The notes beneath the pieces were generated by a model, which was given only the letters and a program-made list of their open reading frames with translations, did no database searches and was not told the origin of the DNA. From W425 sp964503235 (GTDB lineage Bacteria > Chloroflexota > Dehalococcoidia > Dehalococcoidales > RBG-16-60-22): a DNA stretch of 8,589 nt. The translations under genes and the position numbers were made by a program. Position 1 is the stretch's first letter; each line of letters begins with the position of its first letter. Below are positions 1 through 5,019 of this stretch, piece by piece. The stretch lies in NCBI GenBank assembly GCA_964503235.1, contig CAZCZJ010000092.1:1-8589 (forward strand), given 5' to 3'.

Positions 1-62
1 AACCAGATGCGAACAGAGTCGTTTTGAATGTATATTTCCTTATCTTTTCCGCATACTATTTG

Positions 63-92
63 TTGACAAACAGGGCGCTATGTTAATATAGA
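63..92 (+). promoter_or_regulatory. Candidate sigma70 promoter for the citrate synthase operon
   Basis: A perfect TTGACA lies at 63-68 and a TATAGA at 87-92, 18 bases apart. A second, consensus -10 (TATAAT) lies at 104-109, but its -35 is poor. Either would give a short leader before the ATG at 148. Bases 1-62 are T-rich and show no coding frame I can support. Box identity is seen in the sequence; promoter activity is inferred. Confidence 0.5.
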
Positions 93-147
93 GTGGATTG
101 GTGTATAATCTTCGCAAATACCTGGGTTAACACCGGAGGAGGTGTAG

Positions 148-1392
148 ATGCCTGCAATATATCTTATCGACGTTACCAATCGCGACGGCGTACAAACAGC
201 CAGGCTTGGCTTATCGAAGCTCGAAAAGACAATGCTGAATATATACCTCAACGAAATGGGTGTGTTTCAATCCGAGTTCGGCTTCCCGACAACCCATCAC
301 GAGACCAACTACATTGAGGCCAACCTGGAACTCGCCGAGATAGGCGTTCTTACGCCTATACGGCTGGAGGGATGGATACGAGCCATTGTTGAAGATGTAG
401 AACAAACATTTCAGATGATACCTAATATCAATCACCTGAACCTGTCTATATCCACATCGGACCAGATGATTAACGGGAAATTCCAGGGCCGGAAAACTCG
501 CGATGACGTTCTCAAGGATATGACCACGGCGGTAACCGCCGCCCGGGCTCATGGCGCCGAGTCTGTAGGCGCTAATGCAGAGGACGCTTCGAGGACGGAC
601 CTGAACTACCTCGTAGAGTTCGGGCAGGCCGCCAAGGAGCACGGCGCCGACAGGCTCAGATACTGTGATACGCTGGGGTACGATAATCCCTTTACGATTT
701 ACGAAACTGTGCGTACTCTCGCTGAAAAAGCCGAAATTCCCATCGAACTCCACTGCCACAACGACCTGGGCATGGCGGTAGCCAATTCAATCGCCGGAGC
801 CATGGGTGCCATCGACGGCGGTCAGGATGCCTATATCAACACCACGGTTAACGGCATCGGGGAGAGGGCAGGGAACGCCGACCTGATAGCGGTGATTCTG
901 GCCATCAAGAAATCGAAGGAGTTTGCCGGGACCTACGAGCTGGGCAATAATGTAGATTTATCAAAAGCCTGGAAGATAGCGAAATTCGCCAGCTACGCTT
1001 TCGGGGTACCTATCCCGATAAACCAGCCCGGCGTCGGCGCCAACGCCTTCGCTCACGAATCCGGAATTCATGCCGACGGCGTTCTGAAAGACCCGGAGAA
1101 CTACGAGCTTTACGATTACGAAGAGCTGGGCAGGGGCGAATCCGAACTGGTGGAAACGGGGAGGGAAATCTGCACGGGAGAATACGGCGGCATCTCGGGT
1201 TTCAGCCATATCATGGGCAAGATGGAGATACCGGTTAAGTGGCAGAACCGGGAGAAAGCCAACGAGATAATGGAGCTGGTAAGGTACGCTAATGTCGAAT
1301 CGCAGAAACCTCTGGTAGAAGACCAGTTGGTGTTTATCGCCAAATACCCGGGAATTGCTAAAAAGCTGTTGACACTGACACCGCTGGAGTAA
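148..1392 (+). CDS. Re-citrate synthase / homocitrate synthase-like DRE-TIM enzyme
   Basis: This 414-residue acyltransferase belongs to the DRE-TIM family (isopropylmalate, homocitrate and Re-citrate synthases). The N-terminus carries the metal/catalytic motif as D8-V-T-N-R12-D13-G, in place of the commoner TLRDGEQ. The metal-binding pair H202-C-H204-N-D follows in the barrel, and the motif YCDTLGYDNP lies just before it. The overall wording (LIDVTNRDGVQT, GLSKLEK, QSEFGFP) matches my memory of the Re-face citrate synthases of Clostridium kluyveri and Dehalococcoides, which were first annotated as homocitrate synthases. The likely reaction is oxaloacetate plus acetyl-CoA to citrate in the cytosol, feeding glutamate synthesis through an incomplete TCA cycle. 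The start is well supported by the Shine-Dalgarno site GGAGGAGG at 135-142. No leucine or lysine pathway gene is adjacent, which fits citrate rather than isopropylmalate or homocitrate synthesis, but the substrate is inferred from family resemblance. Confidence 0.82.
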   Translation: MPAIYLIDVTNRDGVQTARLGLSKLEKTMLNIYLNEMGVFQSEFGFPTTHHETNYIEANLELAEIGVLTPIRLEGWIRAIVEDVEQTFQMIPNINHLNLSISTSDQMINGKFQGRKTRDDVLKDMTTAVTAARAHGAESVGANAEDASRTDLNYLVEFGQAAKEHGADRLRYCDTLGYDNPFTIYETVRTLAEKAEIPIELHCHNDLGMAVANSIAGAMGAIDGGQDAYINTTVNGIGERAGNADLIAVILAIKKSKEFAGTYELGNNVDLSKAWKIAKFASYAFGVPIPINQPGVGANAFAHESGIHADGVLKDPENYELYDYEELGRGESELVETGREICTGEYGGISGFSHIMGKMEIPVKWQNREKANEIMELVRYANVESQKPLVEDQLVFIAKYPGIAKKLLTLTPLE

Positions 1393-1407
1393 CGCTCCTG
1401 ATATTAA

Positions 1408-1857
1408 ATGGATATTACGTTTCCCGAGATAAATTTAAAGGCAATCGGCATTGTCCGTAACGAAATCAAAGAGCCGACGCACCAGGACAGCGGCGACATA
1501 GTATCTGAAATAATCATCGATAGCAGCCTGACCAAAGCGCTGGATAACCTGGACGAATTCTCCCATATAATAATACTCTACTGGATACATCTTTCCCGCC
1601 GTCCTGCGCCGATGAAAGTCCACCCCCGCGGCAACAAGGAAAGAGCCCAGATGGGCGTCTTTGCCACGCGGTCGCCAAGCAGGCCGAACCCAATCGGCAA
1701 GGCTACCGTCAGACTCCTGGAACGAAAAGGTAATATCCTGAAAGTACAGGGGCTGGACGCCATCGACGGTACACCGGTGCTCGATATCAAGCCGTATATA
1801 CCGGGATACGATTCGGTGGAGGATTGCAGAGCGCCCTCATGGATGGTCAAGCGATAA
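1408..1857 (+). CDS. trmO: tRNA (t6A37) N6-methyltransferase, short-form TrmO
   Basis: This 149-residue protein belongs to the TrmO/TsaA/VirR (UPF0066) family. The family uses S-adenosylmethionine to methylate N6-threonylcarbamoyladenosine at position 37 of certain tRNAs, giving m6t6A. Visible hallmarks are VFATRSPSRPNPIG at residues 84-97, which is the family signature, and LDAIDGTPVLDIKPYIPGYD at 116-135. The E. coli enzyme is about 235 residues, so this is the compact form without the extra C-terminal domain, as is common outside enterobacteria. It begins 15 bases after the citrate synthase stop with no clear ribosome-binding site. The nearest purine run, GGAG at 1386-1389, is too far upstream, so translation may be coupled to the preceding gene. 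Its 3' end overlaps the next gene. Family assignment is firm; tRNA target is from family knowledge. Confidence 0.85.
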   Translation: MDITFPEINLKAIGIVRNEIKEPTHQDSGDIVSEIIIDSSLTKALDNLDEFSHIIILYWIHLSRRPAPMKVHPRGNKERAQMGVFATRSPSRPNPIGKATVRLLERKGNILKVQGLDAIDGTPVLDIKPYIPGYDSVEDCRAPSWMVKR

Positions 1858-2537
1858 GCCAGGTACTGCTGAATACCTATCAGAAATTGTCTGCTTATTA
1901 CGGGCCGCAGCACTGGTGGCCGGCCGAGGAACCTTTCGAAGTAATAGTCGGGGCGATACTGACCCAGTCAGCCGCCTGGACCAACGTCGAGAAAGCCATT
2001 GCCAATCTCAAGAAGGCCGGGGCACTAACGCCGAAAACGCTGCGTAAATTACCCTCTGAACAAATCGCCAGCCTCATCTATCCCTCCGGTTATTACAACG
2101 TTAAAGCCAGAAAACTCAAGACGTTCGTGAACTGGCTGGGGAGAAGATATGGCGATAACCTGAGTAACCTTTTTAATAACAACATCGATGATTTACGGGA
2201 ACAACTTCTGACCGTTTACGGAATCGGAGAAGAGACCGCCGATTCCATAATTCTCTACGCCGCCGACAAACCGGTATTCGTCATCGATGCTTATACACGC
2301 CGTGTTCTTAACCGCCTGGGACTGAAGCCGCCGACCGAAACCTACGATGCCTACCAGACTTTCTTTATGGAACACCTGCCAGCCGATAGTAAATTGTTTA
2401 ACGAATATCATGCCCTGCTGGTCTGCCTGGGCAAGGATGTTTGCCGTAAGAATCCCGTCTGCGAACGATGCTGTCTGAACGCGACCGGCAGGCATGCAAC
2501 CGAGGGACAGTATCCCTGCTCTCTGGCTCTTCGATAG
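1839..2537 (+). CDS. Endonuclease III-like HhH-GPD DNA glycosylase (MagIII-like)
   Basis: This 232-residue helix-hairpin-helix DNA glycosylase probably acts in base excision repair. The N-terminal ILTQSAAWTNVEKAI (about residues 40-54) resembles the MagIII/HP0602 branch more than classical Nth. The hairpin VYGIGEETAD lies at 126-135, followed by the catalytic aspartate D150 in VFVIDAYTRR. The lysine that gives Nth its lyase activity is replaced by glutamate (E132), so a monofunctional glycosylase, perhaps for alkylated purines, is expected. Near the C-terminus are C202-x5-C208-x2-C211, but the expected fourth ligand position is glycine. Extra cysteines are at 196, 212 and 227. The start is uncertain: ATG at 1839 overlaps trmO by 19 bases and has GGTGGAGGA 15 bases upstream. 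TTG at 1824 gives 237 residues but sits directly on that site. Family is sure; substrate is unknown. Confidence 0.8.
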   Translation: MDGQAISQVLLNTYQKLSAYYGPQHWWPAEEPFEVIVGAILTQSAAWTNVEKAIANLKKAGALTPKTLRKLPSEQIASLIYPSGYYNVKARKLKTFVNWLGRRYGDNLSNLFNNNIDDLREQLLTVYGIGEETADSIILYAADKPVFVIDAYTRRVLNRLGLKPPTETYDAYQTFFMEHLPADSKLFNEYHALLVCLGKDVCRKNPVCERCCLNATGRHATEGQYPCSLALR

Positions 2538-2610
2538 AGAATCGTACACGCCTCTATACTCTTTATGTCAACTATATACCACATGCCAAATGATTCAAGG
2601 GCTGAAACTG

Positions 2611-2646
2611 TAACGAAATATTTATATATTAACGGTAAATATTTAT
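2611..2646 (+). repeat. AT-rich near-direct repeat upstream of the archaellin gene
   Basis: AAATATTTAT occurs at 2616-2625 and again at 2637-2646, exactly 21 bases apart. Each copy is preceded by TAACG (2611-2615 and 2630-2634; the second copy has an extra GT) and followed by a T-rich tail. Spacing of two helical turns puts both copies on the same DNA face, which would suit a dimeric regulator or curved DNA. It lies about 100 bases before the archaellin start. The repeat is seen directly; a regulatory role is inference. Confidence 0.45.
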
Positions 2647-2647
2647 G

Positions 2648-2677
2648 TTTTGGTTACACGGCAATGAGTAACCTAAA
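2648..2677 (+). promoter_or_regulatory. Imperfect inverted repeat in the archaellin leader region
   Basis: Arms TTTTGGTTAC (2648-2657) and GTAACCTAAA (2668-2677) pair at 9 of 10 positions around a 10-base loop. Downstream is an AT-rich stretch with TATATA/TATAAA at 2696-2705, a possible -10, though no convincing -35 is at the right distance. It could be an operator or an RNA stem, depending on where transcription starts. No T-run follows, so it is not a standard terminator. Confidence 0.35.
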
Positions 2678-2747
2678 GAAACCAGAATGGAATAGTATAT
2701 ATAAATAAAGTAGACAGGATACCTCTTAATTCGAAGGAGAAGCTAGC

Positions 2748-3326
2748 ATGATAAGATACTTCAGGAAGATACGCGATAAACAAGAGGGTATCACCGGGCT
2801 GGAAACGGCGATTATCCTGATAGCGTTCGTGATTGTGGCTTCGGTGTTTGCATACGTTGTTCTTTCGGCAGGCCTGTTTTCCTCGCAGAAAGTCAAGGAG
2901 GCAGTCAATGCCGGAGTACGTTCGACGATGAGTACCATAGAACTCAAGGGGAACGTGGTTGCCAAAATGGAAAGCAGCGTGGTAACCGAGCTCTATTTTA
3001 ACGTTGGTATCCCCGCCGCAGGCACCCCGGTTGACTTCACACCGACGTCCAACAGCACCAATACCGTGGTTATTTCGTACTTTGACGCCGACCATATAAT
3101 ACCTTCGGTGAACTGGAGTATTGCGAAATTAAGTACGATTAACAACGACAATTTACTGGACCCGATGGAACTGTTCCAGGTGACCGTCATCTTACCGACT
3201 ACGGGTAATTTAAGTATCGGTCCCTACGATAGCTTTTCTCTGGAGATAAAGCCCCCGGATGGGCCCGTATTGCCTATAGAGCGGACGGTCCCGGGCAGGG
3301 TGAATCAGTACGTTAATCTTTACTGA
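2748..3326 (+). CDS. Archaellin-like (archaeal-type flagellin) class III signal-peptide protein
   Basis: This 192-residue protein has the full layout of an archaeal archaellin. It has a short basic leader (residues 1-14, ending K-Q-E-G). A class III prepilin peptidase cleavage site is predicted between G14 and I15. Next come the classic start of the mature protein, ITGLETAIILIAFVIVASVFAY, and SAGLFSSQK to about residue 48. The rest is a beta-rich outer domain ending in LEIKPPDGPVLPIERTVPGR (165-184), the conserved archaellin C-terminal motif. In archaea such subunits assemble by a FlaI/FlaJ-type machine into a rotating filament. Here it may form an archaellum or an adhesive pilus-like fibre. 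Three N-glycosylation sequons are present (N102-S-T, N122-W-S, N154-L-S). The start is fixed by AAGGAGA at 2734-2740. No archaellum motor, peptidase or chemotaxis gene is in the window, and the gene is a single transcription unit closed by a terminator. Family is firm; filament function is inferred. Confidence 0.85.
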   Translation: MIRYFRKIRDKQEGITGLETAIILIAFVIVASVFAYVVLSAGLFSSQKVKEAVNAGVRSTMSTIELKGNVVAKMESSVVTELYFNVGIPAAGTPVDFTPTSNSTNTVVISYFDADHIIPSVNWSIAKLSTINNDNLLDPMELFQVTVILPTTGNLSIGPYDSFSLEIKPPDGPVLPIERTVPGRVNQYVNLY

Positions 3327-3424
3327 TGCGAATAAATGATATAAAGCTGACGATAACAGCGAGGGCGTATAAAATAAGCAGATAATACGATACCGAAAAG
3401 TATCAGAAAATAAGTGACTAATAT

Positions 3425-3463
3425 CGAGAAGTGATGGATTTGTCGTCACTTCTCGGCTTTTTT
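3425..3463 (+). terminator. Strong intrinsic terminator of the archaellin gene
   Basis: Perfect 10-bp arms CGAGAAGTGA (3425-3434) and TCACTTCTCG (3446-3455) enclose an 11-base loop. GC and a run of six T follow (3458-3463). It lies 98 bases after the archaellin stop. Its 3' arm is also the last codons and stop of the convergent regulator gene. On the - strand the hairpin is not followed by a T-run, so it acts mainly for rightward transcription. Bases 3327-3424 otherwise show only a small GATAC/GTATC hairpin at 3389-3404. Confidence 0.85.
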
Positions 3464-3658
3464 AGCCCATAATTCCTTGAGTATCTTGCGTTTGCTGTTC
3501 AGTATAAGGGGTAAACCCTGTTCCAGTCTGTTGACCTCTTCCTTGGAGACACCGGCTGCCGCCGCCAGTTCCTCCTGGGTTATCAGGCGGGAGAGACGGA
3601 GTTTTCTAGCCTGGGTAGCAATTGAAGGTTCTCGCGTAGATATCTGAACACTTGCCAT
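3446..3658 (-). CDS. Small Xre-family helix-turn-helix regulator
   Basis: This 70-residue DNA-binding protein is little more than one Cro/C1-type helix-turn-helix. TQARKLRLSRLITQEELAAA leads into GVSKEEVNRLEQG (about residues 15-48), then a basic tail ending AKKAEK. The ATG at 3658 is chosen because AGAGAGG sits about nine bases upstream. A GTG at 3742 in the same frame would add 28 residues with no domain character, and it lies inside a palindrome that looks regulatory. The gene converges on the archaellin and diverges from pyrD. Small regulators of this kind often repress their own promoter, and the inverted repeat at 3726-3749 is the obvious candidate site. No toxin or phage gene is next to it. 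The HTH assignment is fairly sure; its targets are unknown. Confidence 0.7.
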   Translation of the reverse strand: MASVQISTREPSIATQARKLRLSRLITQEELAAAAGVSKEEVNRLEQGLPLILNSKRKILKELWAKKAEK

Positions 3659-3725
3659 ATCTTTAACCTCTCTGAGCAAGGATACGCTTCCCGCAACACA
3701 GGTACAATCAAGTTCTTCCCATTTA

Positions 3726-3749
3726 TATATGGGTGCTACCACCCATATA
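3726..3749. promoter_or_regulatory. Perfect palindrome in the xre-pyrD divergent promoter region
   Basis: TATATGGGTG (3726-3735) and CACCCATATA (3740-3749) are perfect 10-bp inverted arms around the four bases CTAC. A consensus -10, TATAAT, lies at 3746-3751 reading toward pyrD. TATAAA lies at 3727-3722 reading toward the regulator. Each overlaps one arm; neither has a good -35. The layout suits a dimeric repressor that would block both directions, with the Xre protein the nearest candidate. The palindrome is seen; operator function is inferred. Confidence 0.5.
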
Positions 3750-3824
3750 ATCCCTCGCCACTACTTGCAATAACAGGGGCAGTCTGGTAAGCTTTCTGCC
3801 AGAAGTAAGACGCAGGAAAGAGGA

Positions 3825-4754
3825 ATGTCCCCAGACCTATCAATACAGCTCGCCCCGCAAAACAGTCGCGGTTTACTTCTGTCCAATCCGGTAATGACCT
3901 CATCCGGAACCTTCGGGTACGGCACGGAGTACGCCGAGCTGTTCGATATCCAGCGACTGGGGGCAATCGTCTGCAAGGCAACGACACCGGAACCCAGAGA
4001 AGGAAATCCGCAGCCGCGGCTCTTCGAGACAACAGCGGGACTGCTTAACTCCATCGGGCTGCAGAATATCGGAGTTAAAGCCCTGATTAAAGAAAAGGCT
4101 CCTATCTGGGCAGGCTGGCAGTTACCGGTCATCGTCAATATTGCCGGGGATTCCGTGGATGATTACGCTCAACTTGCCAGCGAACTGGACGACGTTGACG
4201 GTATCAGCGGTATTGAGGTAAATATCAGCTGTCCCAACGTCGGCGCAGGCGGCGCCGCTTTCGGCGCTTACCCGGAACCAGCCGCAGAAGTAACCAGAGC
4301 CGTCAGAAATGCCACCTCCCTGCCGGTTATAGTTAAGCTAACACCTAACACCGCCGATATTAAAGAGGTGGCGGTAGCGATAGCAGAAGCGGGTGCCGAC
4401 GCCGTATCGCTGATAAACACGCTGAAAGGGATGGCTATCGATATTGAAAAGAAGCGACCGGAAATCGGCAATATCATCTGCGGGTATTCCAGTCCTGCTT
4501 TAAAGCCGGTAGCCCTGGCGATGGTCTACGAGGTTGCCGGAGCCGTAAATGTACCGGTAATCGGCTGCGGCGGTATTACCTGCGCCGACGACGCCCTGGA
4601 GTTCATCATGGCCGGAGCCAGCGCGGTACAGGTGGGCATGGCGACTTTCAACAATCCCCGAGCCTCCCTCGACGTGCTGGAAGGCATCGAGGGATACATG
4701 GAAAAAGAGGGTATAAAGAGCCTGAAAGAGATAGTAGGGGCGGGGCGGGGGTAA
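3825..4754 (+). CDS. pyrD: Dihydroorotate dehydrogenase, class 1B catalytic subunit
   Basis: This 309-residue FMN enzyme oxidises dihydroorotate to orotate in pyrimidine synthesis. The cysteine base expected of class 1 enzymes is C136 in EVNISCPNVG. K51 in CKATTPEPREGNPQP contacts FMN and substrate, NSIGLQN lies at 75-81, and the FMN-phosphate region GCGGIT...ALEFIMAGASAVQVG is at 247-271. Length and wording match the cytosolic NAD-linked 1B type, which normally pairs with the Fe-S/FAD subunit PyrK. No pyrK or other pyr gene is adjacent, so the partner must lie elsewhere. The start is supported by AGGAAAGAGG immediately upstream. Its leader is shared with the divergent Xre gene and contains the perfect palindrome. 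The extreme 3' end is G-rich and no terminator hairpin follows. Confidence 0.93.
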   Translation: MSPDLSIQLAPQNSRGLLLSNPVMTSSGTFGYGTEYAELFDIQRLGAIVCKATTPEPREGNPQPRLFETTAGLLNSIGLQNIGVKALIKEKAPIWAGWQLPVIVNIAGDSVDDYAQLASELDDVDGISGIEVNISCPNVGAGGAAFGAYPEPAAEVTRAVRNATSLPVIVKLTPNTADIKEVAVAIAEAGADAVSLINTLKGMAIDIEKKRPEIGNIICGYSSPALKPVALAMVYEVAGAVNVPVIGCGGITCADDALEFIMAGASAVQVGMATFNNPRASLDVLEGIEGYMEKEGIKSLKEIVGAGRG

Positions 4755-4766
4755 TCTCTCTATCCA

Positions 4767-4795
4767 TTGAGCATACACCCTGATTGTAATATAAT
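4767..4795 (+). promoter_or_regulatory. Promoter of the tRNA-Ser gene
   Basis: TTGAGC at 4767-4772 and a consensus TATAAT at 4790-4795 are separated by exactly 17 bases. Transcription would begin near 4802, about 36 bases before the mature tRNA 5' end. This is the best-formed sigma70-type promoter in the window, fitting a stable RNA gene. Confidence 0.65.
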
Positions 4796-4837
4796 GGATT
4801 AAGTTTTGATATCCAGCAGTTTTTAGCATGACATCGG

Positions 4838-4929
4838 GGAGGGGTCGCATAGTGGTCTAGTGCGGGCGCCTGCTAAGCGCTTACCCTGGGAAACTGGGGT
4901 CGAGGGTTCGAATCCCTCCCCCTCCGCCA
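4838..4929 (+). tRNA. tRNA-Ser(GCT)
   Basis: The acceptor stem is GGAGGGG (4838-4844) with CCCCTCC (4919-4925), then discriminator G4926 and an encoded CCA (4927-4929). The anticodon loop CTGCTAA (4870-4876) carries anticodon GCT at 4872-4874, reading AGC/AGU. The stem is 4865-4869 with 4877-4881 and includes one G-T pair. A long variable arm (4882-4901) folds with ACCC/GGGT, the class II hallmark of serine tRNAs. The T arm is GAGGG-TTCGAAT-CCCTC at 4902-4918. Position 37 is A, where t6A is normally made in tRNAs reading ANN codons. It is a single tRNA gene with its own promoter. Confidence 0.96.
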
Positions 4930-4945
4930 TCCTGCGCCAACCAAC

Positions 4946-4974
4946 TTACCAACTTCCCGTAAATCTGTTAGAAT
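4946..4974 (+). promoter_or_regulatory. Candidate promoter for miaB-yajC-nadC
   Basis: TTACCA at 4946-4951 and TAGAAT at 4969-4974 are 17 bases apart. A TG one base before the -10 (TGT-TAGAAT) makes an extended -10. Transcription would start near 4981, shortly before miaB. Only the box match is seen; read-through from the tRNA promoter is also possible. Confidence 0.4.
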
Positions 4975-5019
4975 TTCTATAACGGCATTCCTGAATAACT
5001 ATCAGTGAGAGCTGAATAT

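Noticed and set aside
211..759. A 182-codon frame on the - strand opposite the citrate synthase.
   Set aside because: It is a shadow of a well-supported gene on the other strand, with no recognisable domain and no ribosome-binding site.
2534..2557. Hairpin ATAGAG/CTCTAT just after the endonuclease III-like gene, considered as a terminator.
   Set aside because: Only six weak pairs with a 12-base loop and no proper T-run; not enough to call.
2565..2708. A 47-codon open frame (ATG to TAA) on the + strand in the gap before the archaellin gene.
   Set aside because: It has no ribosome-binding site, uses AT-rich codons unlike its neighbours, resembles no family I know, and covers the repeats and stem-loop of the leader. 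A chance frame in AT-rich DNA is more likely.
3659..3742. N-terminal extension of the Xre regulator from a GTG at 3742.
   Set aside because: The extra 28 residues show no domain character, the GTG sits inside a perfect palindrome, and the ATG at 3658 has a better ribosome-binding site.
4838..5019. tRNA-Ser 3' end as an integration (att) site for a mobile element.
   Set aside because: No integrase gene and no second copy of the tRNA 3' end were seen; the following genes are ordinary housekeeping genes.
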